Made by a program: the position numbers and the translations under genes. A stretch of 64,000 nt of DNA from Bacillota bacterium (GTDB taxonomy: Bacteria; Bacillota; Clostridia; Lachnospirales; Anaerotignaceae). Where the stretch lies: positions 1 through 64,000 of the forward strand of contig JAHZDZ010000014.1 in assembly GCA_019422105.1 (NCBI GenBank), read 5' to 3'. A model generated the notes under the pieces. The model did not search any database and was not told where the DNA came from. It worked only from the letters and a program-made list of their open reading frames with translations. Below, in pieces: positions 38,984 to 47,687 of the stretch (position 1 is the first letter of the stretch; each line of letters begins with the position of its first letter).

Positions 38984-40408
38984 ATGGAAAAAAAGAAACG
39001 GTTTCAAATGCCCTCCACCTTCACCACAATCGGCATTATACTCATCGCAGTCGCCCTGCTCACCTGGGTCATACCCGGAGGCGCCTATGACTATGTAGAC
39101 CCTAACGCCGCAAAGCTTCAGCCTATCGCCGGAAGCTACCATGCCGCCCGGGGAAACCCGCAGAACCTTTTTGATATCTTGCAGGCTCCCATCAACGGCT
39201 TTTACAATTCTGTAGACATCATACTATATACCCTGATTATCGGCGGCTTTATGGCTATTGTGCTGAAAACCGGCGCAATTGACGCGGGAATCGGCAAAAT
39301 TCTGAAAAAGCTGAACGGGAGGGAAAAACTTTTGATTCCCATTCTCATGTGCCTCTTCGCCCTTGGCGGCGTTACCTTTGGCATGATGGAGGAAACACTT
39401 CCCTTTTTCCCCGTTGTCATACCCATATTCCTGGCCGCCGGCTATGACACGCTGACTGCCATCGGCGTTGTCAAAATCGGTGCGGTTCTTGGCTGTATGG
39501 CCTCCTTCACAAACCCCTTCGCCATTGTCATTGCCAGTAAATTTGCGGGCATCTCCATAGGTGATGGCATTCTGGTTCGTGCAGTGCTCTTAATACTATA
39601 CATGCCTGTGGGTATTTTCTTTGTCATGCGTTATGCGGAAAAGGTTCGCAGAGACCCCACAAAGTCTCTGGTTTACGACTTGTCCGATGAGATGAAACAA
39701 AAATTCCTCGGAAACGCCGGCGCAGAAACGCTGCCCGAATTTACGGCAAAGAGAAAAATAGTGCTTGTCTTATTCGCTTTAACCTTCATTATTATGCTCT
39801 GGGGCATAATACCGTTTTCCGAATTTGGCATTACCTTTATCCCAACACTGAACTGGTGGTTTGGCGAGCTTGCCACTGTCTTTATGACAGGCGCCATTGT
39901 CATAGGCATATTTGCCGGCTTCAGCGAAAAGGAAATCATCAAAACCTTTATGGACGGCGCAAGGGGATTGCTTGAGGTGGCCGTTATCATCGGCGTGGCA
40001 CGGGGTATTTCCGTTCTTATGAACGACGCCATGATAACAGACACCATTCTTCACGAGGGTGAAATGGTGCTGCAATCCGTATCCTCCGCTGCCTTTGCCA
40101 TCGCAACCTATGTATTCTACTTCCTGTTTTCCTTTATTCTGGGATCCAGCTCAGGGCTGGCGACGCTGACCATGAACATCACAGCGCCACTTGCGGACTT
40201 TGCGGGCGTGGCAAGGCATATTGTAGTCACCGCCTTCTCCTCCGCCAACACGCTGGTTACCATATTGTCCCCGGCCTGCGGTATTTTGATGGGCGTTTTG
40301 GCTATGTGCGACGTCACTCTTGACCGCTGGTACAAATATATCGGCAAGATGGTTGCCGTACTGATTCTTATTTCTCTTGTTGTCATTGCCATAGCGTCAA
40401 TACTGTAG
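38984..40408 (+). CDS. YfcC family transporter (474 aa)
   Basis: An integral membrane protein with about 12 hydrophobic segments and the YfcC/DcuC-like signature (TWVIPGGAYDYVDPN near residues 27-41, 'FGMMEETLPFFPVVIPIFLA' near 127-146, 'GCMASFTNPFAIVIASKFAG' near 165-185, and 'SPACGILMGVLAM' near the end). Family members carry amino acids, dicarboxylates or peptides, mostly without proof. It lies 34 bp before a PepD-type dipeptidase gene with which it shares a promoter, so I infer that it imports small peptides or amino acids. Start after AGAAAGGGGTGTGTAGTAA. Confidence 0.9.
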   Translation: MEKKKRFQMPSTFTTIGIILIAVALLTWVIPGGAYDYVDPNAAKLQPIAGSYHAARGNPQNLFDILQAPINGFYNSVDIILYTLIIGGFMAIVLKTGAIDAGIGKILKKLNGREKLLIPILMCLFALGGVTFGMMEETLPFFPVVIPIFLAAGYDTLTAIGVVKIGAVLGCMASFTNPFAIVIASKFAGISIGDGILVRAVLLILYMPVGIFFVMRYAEKVRRDPTKSLVYDLSDEMKQKFLGNAGAETLPEFTAKRKIVLVLFALTFIIMLWGIIPFSEFGITFIPTLNWWFGELATVFMTGAIVIGIFAGFSEKEIIKTFMDGARGLLEVAVIIGVARGISVLMNDAMITDTILHEGEMVLQSVSSAAFAIATYVFYFLFSFILGSSSGLATLTMNITAPLADFAGVARHIVVTAFSSANTLVTILSPACGILMGVLAMCDVTLDRWYKYIGKMVAVLILISLVVIAIASIL

Positions 40409-40442
40409 TCACTCGCCGTCCATGCATAAGGAGGTCTTTTCA

Positions 40443-41918
40443 ATGGAAAATTATATACTGGAAAGCTTAGAACCAAAACCCCTGTTTCACTTTTTTGAGG
40501 AAATCTCCCGTATCCCCAGAGGGTCTGGCAACGAGGCGGAAATAAGCGATTATCTGGTTCATTTTGCCAAAGCAAGAAATCTGGAATATATACAGGATGC
40601 CTATCACAACGTGCTCATCAAAAAGCCCGCCTATCCTGGCTATGAGGCAGATAAAACCATTCTTTTGCAGGCCCATATGGATATGGTATGCGAGAAAAAC
40701 AGCGATGTAGAGCATGATTTCACAAAAGACCCCATCCACTTTGAGGTGGAGGGGGATAGGATAGTAGCCGAAAAAACCACACTTGGCGCAGATAACGGCG
40801 TAGGCATGGCGCTGATTTTGGCCGTGCTCGACGACGCCTCTATGCCCCATGCGGCCATTGAAGCCCTTTTTACAACGGACGAGGAGGTCGGCATGACAGG
40901 CGCCGAAAAATTTGACGCCACAGAATTGAAAAGCCGGGTGATGCTCAATTTTGACGGCGGCACCGACGGCACCTTTATCGCCGGAAGCGCCGGAGGCCCT
41001 ACCATTGATGTCAGCTTCCCCATTCGGACGGTGCCTGCAAAAAGGGACGCCGTCCCCTTCCGTCTCTCCATCACAGGACTGAAGGGAGGACATTCCGGCC
41101 AGAGAGCAATACAGGAGGGCCGCGGAAACGCCAACAAGCTTCTCTCAAGGCTTTTGTATGTCATAGACAGAAGCTGTCCCGTCGGCCTTGCCTCCATTTC
41201 CGGCGGACTGAAGGGAAACGCTATACCAAGGGAGGCTACCACCGTATTTACCGTCCCCGGGGAAAAGTCAGCTCTTTTGGAGGATATTGTGGCGAAGATG
41301 ACCGCCGTTTACAAGAATGAATACCGGGTAGGAGATGCGGGCATATGCGTTTCTTTGGAAGAAGCGGCGGACGCGCCTGACGCCGTTTTTACAGAGGACT
41401 GCAAGCAAAGCGTCGTACGCTTCGGCTATCTGTGTGACACAGGCATACTTCGGATGTGCCTGGATTTGGAGGACACCATAGAATCCTCCAACTCTCTTGG
41501 CGTTATCTCCATGACTGAGGATGCGGTGATATTCCGCTTTGTCACCAGAAGTCTTCTGGAAAGCATGTATACGGATATGGTTTACAGGCTGGAATGTCTT
41601 GCCGCAGCTCTCGGCGGAAGCTGTAAAAACGTGGGAGACTGTCTGGAATGGGAATATAAGCCGGATTCCCAAATCAAGAGGATATGTACAGACGTATACC
41701 TGAGAATGTACCAGAAAAAGCCGAAAATCGAAGTGGTTCATGTGGGACTGGAATGCGGCACAATAGGCAAAAACGTACCCCACCCCGTGGATATGATTGC
41801 TATGGGTCCTGATGCCGGAAACTACCATTCTCCGGGGGAATGGTTCAGTATCTCCTCCGCCCGACGCTTCTGGGAATTTCTGAAAAACGTTTTGGCAGTC
41901 CATAATCCGGAGGCATAA
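40443..41918 (+). CDS. pepD: Aminoacyl-histidine dipeptidase, PepD-type (491 aa)
   Basis: A zinc peptidase of family M20 (PepD group) which splits Xaa-His and other dipeptides. Metal ligands are visible: 'LLQAHMDMVCEKNS' (His about 77 and Asp about 79), 'TLGADNGVGMALIL' (Asp about 116), 'LFTTDEEVGMTGA' (Glu pair about 145-146), and 'LNFDGGTDG' (Asp about 173). The lid domain has 'GLKGGHSGQRAIQEGRGNAN'. The end contains 'AMGPDAGNYHSPGEWFSI' with the last His ligand. All are intact and length is normal. AAGGAGG lies ahead of the ATG at 40443. With the transporter it forms a peptide-use operon. Confidence 0.95.
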   Translation: MENYILESLEPKPLFHFFEEISRIPRGSGNEAEISDYLVHFAKARNLEYIQDAYHNVLIKKPAYPGYEADKTILLQAHMDMVCEKNSDVEHDFTKDPIHFEVEGDRIVAEKTTLGADNGVGMALILAVLDDASMPHAAIEALFTTDEEVGMTGAEKFDATELKSRVMLNFDGGTDGTFIAGSAGGPTIDVSFPIRTVPAKRDAVPFRLSITGLKGGHSGQRAIQEGRGNANKLLSRLLYVIDRSCPVGLASISGGLKGNAIPREATTVFTVPGEKSALLEDIVAKMTAVYKNEYRVGDAGICVSLEEAADAPDAVFTEDCKQSVVRFGYLCDTGILRMCLDLEDTIESSNSLGVISMTEDAVIFRFVTRSLLESMYTDMVYRLECLAAALGGSCKNVGDCLEWEYKPDSQIKRICTDVYLRMYQKKPKIEVVHVGLECGTIGKNVPHPVDMIAMGPDAGNYHSPGEWFSISSARRFWEFLKNVLAVHNPEA

Positions 41919-41942
41919 AATCAATATTTCCATAACAATAGA

Positions 41943-41977
41943 AAAGGCAAAGCCCACAAGGGCTTTGCCTTTTTTTC
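41943..41977 (+). terminator. Terminator of the pepD operon
   Basis: AAAGGCAAAGCCC and GGGCTTTGCCTTT form a perfect stem with a 4-base loop and a long T-run. Confidence 0.9.
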
Positions 41978-42166
41978 TGTCTGGTTTGTCCAAACCACGA
42001 ACGCTGTCCTTCTGCCGGCCTTTGAAAAGGCTTGAGCGAAACCTTGTGAAAACAAAGGTTGCTTAATGCTACAGGTAGAACACAATTTCCTCATATGGTT
42101 TTTACACCGCTTTTTTCAAAAAGCAAACGGTATTTGGCAGCATTTCTCCCCGTTCATAAAAAGCCT

Positions 42167-44053
42167 TTACCTTATCGTCTCTGTTCTGGGCTTTTTCAAA
42201 AACGCCAGTAACACCATGGTGACAAGAGAGCCAACCGCCAGAGAAACCAGATACATAGGCGCGCCCTGCATAATACCCACGACGAAGATGCCGCCGTGAG
42301 GCGCGCGCACACCGCACTGGAACAGCATGGAAAGGGCGCCTGCCACCGCCGATCCTATGGCGCAGGAGGGTATAACACGCAGGGGATCGCTGGCCGCGAA
42401 GGGAATAGCGCCCTCTGTGATAAAGGCAAGGCCCATGATATAGTTTGTGATAGAGGTCTGCCTCTCCTTCTCCGAAAACCTGCTTTTGAAAAATGTCGTG
42501 CACAGGGCAATGCCGATAGGAGGCACCATGCCGCCTATCATAACCGCCGCCATTATGTCAAACTGTCCGCTGGCAATGGAGGCTGTGCCGAAAACATAAG
42601 CTGCCTTGTTTAAGGGACCTCCGAAATCGATAGCCATCATACCGCCGAGAACCAGTCCCAGAAGCACCTTGCTGGTTTCACCCATTCCCTCAAGAGATGC
42701 CGTCAGCCAGCCGTTAAAGGCCGCCACAGGCGGATTGACAAGAAAGACAATGACCGCACCGATGATAAGAACACCGAAAAACGGATAGAGCAGCACAGGC
42801 TTTGTCCCCTCCAGGGCCTTTGGAAGCCTGTCAAAAAGCTTTCTGAGTCCTACAATAATATAACCGCCTATAAAGCCCGCAATCAGCGCCCCAAAGAAAC
42901 CGGAGCCGCCCTCCTTGGCCAGCATGCCGCCTACAAAACCCAATGAAAGCGCCGGCCTGTCCCCGATACTGAGGGCAATAAAGCCTGCCAGTACCGGCAG
43001 CATCAGGCCAAAGGCCATATCTCCCACAGTCTTTAAAAACGCGGAAAAAGCATTTCCCGAGCCGAATATGTCGCTTCCGGCGTTCGCCCCGTCAAAGAGA
43101 AAGGCAAGCGCAATCAATATACCGCCGCCGATGACAAAGGGAAGCATATGAGATACGCCGTTCATCAGATGCTTGTAAATTTTGCGGCCGGCACTCTCCT
43201 TTTCCCCTTCAAAGGAGGAAACGCCTCCGCCCTTTGCGTGATATATGGGCGCCGATCCCTTTACGGCCTCCTCCAAAAGCTCTCTGGATTTGCTGATGCC
43301 CTTCGCCACTGTAGTGACGATAACAGGCTTGCCGTCAAAGCGATCCATCTCTATATTTTTGTCCGCCGCAACAATGATGCAGTCGCAGCTTTTGATTTCT
43401 TCTCTTGTCAGCACGTTTTTCGCGCCGCCGGAGCCGTCTGTCTCAACCTTTACGGTTATGCCCATCTCCTTTGCCGCTCCCTCAAGGGCCTCCGCCGCCA
43501 TATAGGTATGGGCAATACCTGTAGGGCACGCCGTCACCGCAAGCACGCGGTATCCCTCCGCGCTGGCCGCGTCCTCCTTTTTTTCATCATTGAACTTTTC
43601 TCTTTCCGCCTTGTCAATCAGGGATAAAAACTCCTTTTTGTCCTCGGCGTCTATGAGCTTTTTCCTGAACCCGTCATCCATGAGAAGAACGGAAAGCCTC
43701 GCCAGCACGTCCAGATGAATGTTGTCCTTTGTATCGGGGGCCGCTATAAGAAAAATGAGCCTGACCGGCATATCATCCAAAGCCTCATACTCCACGCCCT
43801 CCTTCACAACCATGGCGCTGAGTCCGGCCCTTTTGACGGCCTTTGACTTGCCGTGGGGTATGGCAATGCCCTCCCCTATGCCGGTGGTGCCCTCCTCTTC
43901 CCTTTTGAACACAGTTTTTCTGTATTCCTCCACGTCGCCGATACAGCCCGTATCAACCATAAGGTCAATCATTTTGTTTATGGTCTCCCTCTTCGGCGCC
44001 GCCTTGCCTTTTAATTCAATACCGCTTTCTTTTAATAAATCTGTGATACGCAT
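42167..44053 (-). CDS. fruA: Fructose PTS transporter EIIABC (628 aa)
   Basis: Takes up fructose and phosphorylates it to fructose 1-phosphate. EIIA (about 1-150) has the phosphorylated His in 'GIGEGIAIPHGKSKAVKRAG'; EIIB (about 165-265) has the Cys in 'AVTACPTGIAHTYMAAEAL'; EIIC (about 285-628) is the membrane channel ('MLPFVIGGGILIALAFLFDG', 'AIDFGGPLNKAAYVF', and 'GAIPFAASDPLRVIPSCAIG'). All three domains are complete. It is last in the fruR-fruK-fruA operon. EIIC ends in 'APHGGIFVVGIMQGAP', as usual. Confidence 0.97.
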   Translation of the reverse strand: MRITDLLKESGIELKGKAAPKRETINKMIDLMVDTGCIGDVEEYRKTVFKREEEGTTGIGEGIAIPHGKSKAVKRAGLSAMVVKEGVEYEALDDMPVRLIFLIAAPDTKDNIHLDVLARLSVLLMDDGFRKKLIDAEDKKEFLSLIDKAEREKFNDEKKEDAASAEGYRVLAVTACPTGIAHTYMAAEALEGAAKEMGITVKVETDGSGGAKNVLTREEIKSCDCIIVAADKNIEMDRFDGKPVIVTTVAKGISKSRELLEEAVKGSAPIYHAKGGGVSSFEGEKESAGRKIYKHLMNGVSHMLPFVIGGGILIALAFLFDGANAGSDIFGSGNAFSAFLKTVGDMAFGLMLPVLAGFIALSIGDRPALSLGFVGGMLAKEGGSGFFGALIAGFIGGYIIVGLRKLFDRLPKALEGTKPVLLYPFFGVLIIGAVIVFLVNPPVAAFNGWLTASLEGMGETSKVLLGLVLGGMMAIDFGGPLNKAAYVFGTASIASGQFDIMAAVMIGGMVPPIGIALCTTFFKSRFSEKERQTSITNYIMGLAFITEGAIPFAASDPLRVIPSCAIGSAVAGALSMLFQCGVRAPHGGIFVVGIMQGAPMYLVSLAVGSLVTMVLLAFLKKPRTETIR

Positions 44054-44064
44054 ATTGCTCCTCC

Positions 44065-44982
44065 TCAGATTCCGTATATTTTTGGATTTTCCAATAATTT
44101 GATAATGTCTTCCCTTTCTGCCAGCCAGGGCTTAAAGGCGGAGGCGCTTCCCGCCGCCAGCCCAAGATGGAAGGCTTTCTCATAATTTTCTGTATTCAGA
44201 TAGCCGCACAGAAAGCCTGCGACCATGGAGTCCCCGGCGCCCACAGAGTTCACTGCCCTTCCCGTCGGCGGAAGGCTTTTATAAACGCCTCCGTCCTGCG
44301 AAACAAGCACCGCTCCGTCCTTTCCGCGGGATACAAGCACATTGCGCGCCCCCATCCTCTGAAGCTTTTTAGCACAGAGCACAAGCTCCTCTTCCGTATG
44401 AATATCCGTCTCAAATATTTCCCCCAGCTCAAAATTGTTGGGCTTAACCAGAAACGGCCTGTATTTCAGTACATTGACAAGAAGCCTCCCTGTGGCGTCC
44501 ACCACGGTCAACAGCTTCCTGTCTCTCGTTCTCTCCAATATTCTCTCATAAATATCCTTCGGCAGAGTGTCGGGTATACTTCCGGCCAGTACCAGGGCAT
44601 CCCCCTCCCTGACAGCAGAGAGCTTGTGAAACAATGCATCCAGTGCCTCCCCTGTAATGTCAGGCCCCTGTCCGTTTATCTCTGTTTCCGTTTTTCCCTT
44701 CAGCTTAACGTTTATGCGGGAAAATCCCTCCGTCAGGCGGATAAAATCCGTTTGGCAGCCGCATTCCTCCAAAAGCGCCTCTATTTTTTCCCCTGTGAAA
44801 CCTGCGGTAAAGCCCAGGCTCACAGTCTCCTTACCCAGATGACGCAGCACAATGGAAACGTTTATCCCCTTGCCGCCGGGATACATCTCCTCACCGGCGC
44901 TTCTGTTTACCATGCCCTCCCTTAAATTCGGAACCTGCATGATATAATCCAGTGACGGATTAAAGGTTATGGTGTATATCAT
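44065..44982 (-). CDS. fruK: 1-Phosphofructokinase (305 aa)
   Basis: A PfkB-type kinase making fructose 1,6-bisphosphate from fructose 1-phosphate. The N-terminal 'PSLDYIMQVPNLREGMVNRS' and 'YPGGKGINVSIVLRHLG' motif (about 37-53) bind sugar; the C-terminal 'NSVGAGDSMVAGFLCGYLN' has the catalytic Asp in GAGDS (about 250). Size is standard. The gene starts 23 bp inside the end of fruR, so translation is probably coupled; GGAGGCTGAAAAGG precedes it. Confidence 0.95.
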   Translation of the reverse strand: MIYTITFNPSLDYIMQVPNLREGMVNRSAGEEMYPGGKGINVSIVLRHLGKETVSLGFTAGFTGEKIEALLEECGCQTDFIRLTEGFSRINVKLKGKTETEINGQGPDITGEALDALFHKLSAVREGDALVLAGSIPDTLPKDIYERILERTRDRKLLTVVDATGRLLVNVLKYRPFLVKPNNFELGEIFETDIHTEEELVLCAKKLQRMGARNVLVSRGKDGAVLVSQDGGVYKSLPPTGRAVNSVGAGDSMVAGFLCGYLNTENYEKAFHLGLAAGSASAFKPWLAEREDIIKLLENPKIYGI

Positions 44983-45730
44983 CCTTTTCAGCCTCCCACA
45001 CGTTGGAATATTTCTGAAATCCGGCGTCCTTAAGCTTTGTTGTTATCACTGTGGCGCTTGAAAAGCTTCCAAAGGTCACAGGCGATATTTTATTGAACTT
45101 TGACGCATCCGCCAGTATAAAGCATTGTTTGCAGCGTTTCATGGCCTTTTCCTTAACCAGTGCCTCGTTCATGTCCGGCGTGGAAAAACCGTTTTGCAGA
45201 TGAATGCCGTTGGTTCCAAAAAAACCCTTTGTAAAATTGTAGCGTTCCAAATCCTTCAGGGTATTGCCCCCCACAACAGCATCGGTGGCTGCCTTGAGCT
45301 CTCCCCCCAGCATATAGGCGCTGAAGCCCTTTTCCGCCAGCCTTCTGGCATGGGTGATACAGTCTGTCACAAATACAACGCCGCTTTGCGCAATAAAGTC
45401 AATCATAAGCCCCGTGGAGGTGCCTGCGTCCAGGAATACAAAGTCATCCTTCTCAATCAGATGTGCCGCAAAGCGCGCGACTGCAAGCTTATCTTCCCTG
45501 TTCAGATCCTGTCTTTGCTCCACCGTATCATCCCTGGTGGCATAGGAAACGTCAACGGAGGCAGCGCCGCCGAAAACCTTTATGAGAAGCCCCTTCTCGT
45601 GAAGCACTGTCAAATCCCTCCGTATGGTTGATTCTGACGCAGCAAGCCGTTTTGTCAGCTCCTGTACCGTCACCGTTTTCCTTTCCTTTACAAGTGAAAG
45701 AATCATCTGAAACCTTTCCTCTGCAAGCAT
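44960..45730 (-). CDS. fruR: DeoR family fructose operon repressor (256 aa)
   Basis: The DeoR helix-turn-helix is at residues about 5-55 ('RKTVTVQELTKRLAASESTI', then 'RRDLTVLHEKGLLIKVFGG'), followed by the ISOCOT-type sugar-phosphate sensor ('DDFVFLDAGTSTGLMIDFIA' and 'KGFFGTNGIHLQNGFSTPDM'). Such regulators bind fructose 1-phosphate and then leave DNA. Repeats of the type TGATTGAATTTGATTG lie in and upstream of its promoter, so it most likely represses its own operon. Confidence 0.95.
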   Translation of the reverse strand: MLAEERFQMILSLVKERKTVTVQELTKRLAASESTIRRDLTVLHEKGLLIKVFGGAASVDVSYATRDDTVEQRQDLNREDKLAVARFAAHLIEKDDFVFLDAGTSTGLMIDFIAQSGVVFVTDCITHARRLAEKGFSAYMLGGELKAATDAVVGGNTLKDLERYNFTKGFFGTNGIHLQNGFSTPDMNEALVKEKAMKRCKQCFILADASKFNKISPVTFGSFSSATVITTKLKDAGFQKYSNVWEAEKDDIHHNL

Positions 45731-45763
45731 TTTCCTTCCTCCCCTCAGCCTTTTTACAGCTAG

Positions 45764-45792
45764 ATACTACCATCAAATTCAATCACAGTCAA
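45764..45792 (-). promoter_or_regulatory. fruRKA promoter
   Basis: On the minus strand TTGACT (45787-45792), a 17-bp spacer and TAGTAT (45764-45769), 34 bp from the fruR start. Operator copies overlap both the -35 box and spacer, so a bound FruR would block RNA polymerase. Confidence 0.8.
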
Positions 45793-45805
45793 TCAAATTC
45801 AATCA
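45772..45805. promoter_or_regulatory. FruR operator pair O1-O2
   Basis: ATCAAATTCAATCA at 45772-45785 and CAATCAAATTCAATCA at 45790-45805 are direct repeats 20 bp apart center to center, thus on the same DNA face. They cover the promoter. Confidence 0.75.
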
Positions 45806-45897
45806 GCTATATTGCACAAAGCAGTCATATAATTTTATGCATATTGTATAAATTCATAAACAGTTTGTAAAAATCGTCTTACCCGCACTTTGTTTCA

Positions 45898-45932
45898 TGA
45901 TTGAATTTGATTGTTTATTGTTGAATTTAACA
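45898..45932. promoter_or_regulatory. FruR operator pair O3-O4, inverted
   Basis: TGATTGAATTTGATTG at 45898-45913 is the exact reverse complement of O2, and TTGTTGAATTTAAC at 45919-45932 is a weaker copy. About 108 bp from O2, they could allow looping, and they also lie at the end of the small ORF. Confidence 0.65.
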
Positions 45933-45934
45933 GT

Positions 45935-46057
45935 CTACGCAGCTCTTTTTCCTTGAATTACCTCTCTATAACGTGCTGAAGGAAGGAATCTTCTTCTACC
46001 CATTAACTTTCCCACGATTGCCGCAACTATTCCGAAAATTTTGAATTTTTCACTCAT
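45935..46057 (-). CDS. Small basic amphipathic protein, upstream of fruR (40 aa)
   Basis: A 40-codon frame with a consensus ribosome site (AAAGGAGGTTTGTT) reads MSEKFKIFGIVAAIVGKLMG, followed by a basic half (RRRFLPSARYREVIQGKRAA). Residues 6-19 form one short hydrophobic helix. I recognise no family. It lies between the yitT terminator and the FruR operators on the same strand as the fru operon, so it may be controlled by FruR or run into it. A small regulator of sugar uptake, or a toxin-like peptide, would both fit; neither is shown. Confidence 0.5.
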   Translation of the reverse strand: MSEKFKIFGIVAAIVGKLMGRRRFLPSARYREVIQGKRAA

Positions 46058-46115
46058 AACAAACCTCCTTTCATCATCACTTCACAGCCAATAAACGCTT
46101 TACATGTTCATAGGC

Positions 46116-46156
46116 GCAAAAAAGCAGCGGAAGCCAATAAACCTCCGCCGCTTTTT
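46116..46156 (-). terminator. Terminator of yitT
   Basis: AGCGGCGGAGG pairs with CTTCCGCTGCT on the minus strand, followed by six T. Confidence 0.8.
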
Positions 46157-46229
46157 CGTCTGTCACCGTTATCCCCGCAACTGAAAAACCGGTCACGGTA
46201 AACTCTTCCAATCCAATCAGTACACTGTC

Positions 46230-47090
46230 TCAGTCCGTCGGCCTCTGATAAAACCTGCCGTTGAGCTGATCCGTTTTTACCACATTGATAAATGCCTTTG
46301 GGTCTGCCTCTCGGATTTCCGCCATCACCCGCTTTACCTCGTCGCTGGACACAACTGAGTAAACCATAGAATGGCTTTCCTGCTGGTAACCCCCCGTCCC
46401 CTTAAATATGGTGGCACTGTGGTGCGTACAGCTTCCGATTTTCAAATATACCTCCTCCGGGTGATCCGTTATGATAAAAAGGGTGTGCCGTTTATATTTC
46501 AGATGCATCAGATGCACCACCTGGGTGGAGGTATATTGGAAAATAATAGAGTACAGCGCCTTATCCCACCCAAACAAAATACCTGCAATCATAAGCATGA
46601 CGACATTTCCCATCAGAATATAATTCCATGTATCCATATGATACCGCTCCGAAAGGAAAATAGCGATAAAGTCCGTTCCTCCGCTGGTAGCCTCGCTCAT
46701 CAGGCACAGGCTTACGGCAAAGCCGTTGATGATGCCGCCGAATACGCTGATAAGAAGAATATCATAGGTCAAAGGCTTTGCCGGCACAATATCTGTGATA
46801 ATGCCGGTTAAAACAATCATAATACAGGAGAGCAGTGTAAATTTTTTGCCGATAAATTTAAAGCTGATAAAAACCGGTATGGCATTCAGCGCAAAGTTGA
46901 TGACGGTGAAGGGAAGCTCAACGCCGAAAAAACGCTGACCTATCTGCTGCAAAAGAAGGGTCAGTCCGTTAAACCCGCCGGGAAACAGTCCCCCTGTCCC
47001 GACAAAGGTTTTGATGTTTACCGCAATAATGACAGAGGCAATGACAATCAGCATTACCCTTTTCAAATCCTTCCAAACTGTATCCTTCAT
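46230..47090 (-). CDS. YitT family membrane protein (286 aa)
   Basis: Five or six membrane helices in the first 200 residues (LIVIASVIIAVNIKTFVGTG, 'GGLFPGGFNGLTLLLQQIG', 'SVFGGIINGFAVSLCLM', 'SGGTDFIAIFLSERY') then the cytosolic DUF2179 domain at about 215-280 (HTLFIITDHPEEVYLKIGSC, 'HSATIFKGTGGYQQESHSMV'). This is the YitT group, of unknown transport role in Bacillota. It is preceded by GGAGGCTTTCT. Two tandem copies of a 146-bp element that end in GGTATAAT lie upstream and very likely supply its promoters. Confidence 0.95.
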   Translation of the reverse strand: MKDTVWKDLKRVMLIVIASVIIAVNIKTFVGTGGLFPGGFNGLTLLLQQIGQRFFGVELPFTVINFALNAIPVFISFKFIGKKFTLLSCIMIVLTGIITDIVPAKPLTYDILLISVFGGIINGFAVSLCLMSEATSGGTDFIAIFLSERYHMDTWNYILMGNVVMLMIAGILFGWDKALYSIIFQYTSTQVVHLMHLKYKRHTLFIITDHPEEVYLKIGSCTHHSATIFKGTGGYQQESHSMVYSVVSSDEVKRVMAEIREADPKAFINVVKTDQLNGRFYQRPTD

Positions 47091-47163
47091 AGAAAGCCTC
47101 CCGCAAAAGCACTGTCCGTTTATCCTGTCTATACTGTGTAATAGTTTTGTTTAAAGCAGAGTT

Positions 47164-47454
47164 ATTATACCATAAATTGACGCGGAGTTCCTCCAAAACC
47201 TTCGGTTTTGTCGGTCGCGATGCTCCACGAACCCTTCAAAGAAGATTTCCTTGACTGCAAGCAGTCCGACTGCTTCTTTTTTCGGCTTCTCTCCGCTTAT
47301 TTCGCGGATATTATACCATAAATTGACGCGGAGTTCCTCCAAAACCTTCGGTTTTGTCGGTCGCGATGCTCCACGAACCCTTCAAAGAAGATTTCCTTGA
47401 CTGCAAGCAGTCCGGCTGCTTCTTTTTTCGGCTTCTCTCCGCTTTTTCGCGGAT
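47164..47454. repeat. Tandem 146-bp intergenic repeat, two copies
   Basis: Copies begin at 47164 and 47310 with only a few differences (one base in the GCAGTCC(G/A)ACTGC-type stem and a short change near the end). Each starts ATTATACCATAAATTGACGC on the plus strand, thus ends in TATGGTATAAT, an extended -10 box, on the minus strand, facing yitT. Internal stems AAAACC-TTC-GGTTTT and GCAGTC/GACTGC suggest RNA structure. A 14-bp edge remnant (ATTATACCATAAAT) is at 47476. Small frames through it are not credible genes. Confidence 0.85.
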
Positions 47455-47650
47455 AAACCATTGATGTTTACCGTCATTATACCATAAATAAATACAAACA
47501 GGGATATGTCAGGTTTTCCATAGAGCTTAATTCTCTTCTTCATACAATTACGACAATTTTTGAATTGTGTATTTGAACAAAATTATTTTAAGTTTTTATC
47601 CATATTTACCAATAATTTACATAACATCAAAAAAATGGCCTTTTTTGTGT

Positions 47651-47656
47651 TATACT
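47651..47656 (+). promoter_or_regulatory. Extended -10 promoter of the KamA-family gene
   Basis: TGTTATACT with the TG extension; no -35 box is seen at the right distance. It stands 32 bp before the start codon at 47688, which follows AAGAAGGTGAGATT. Confidence 0.5.
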
Positions 47657-47687
47657 AATAGGGACTACTAATAAAGAAGGTGAGATT

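Larger units (their letters stand above)
45731..46229. other. 499-bp region between fruR and yitT
   Basis: The span holds, from left to right, the fru promoter, two groups of FruR-type operators, a 40-codon leftward ORF (45935-46057) and the terminator of yitT (46116-46156). Confidence 0.8.
47091..47687. other. 597-bp region with a promoter-bearing tandem repeat
   Basis: The span holds two copies of a 146-bp repeat (47164-47454) and a lone 14-bp remnant of its edge at 47476, then the extended -10 promoter of the kamA-type gene at 47651. Confidence 0.8.

Noticed and set aside
46969..47342. ORFs of 63 and 75 codons in the 146-bp repeat
   Set aside because: They begin alike only because the DNA is repeated and end at repeat edges; no ribosome site.
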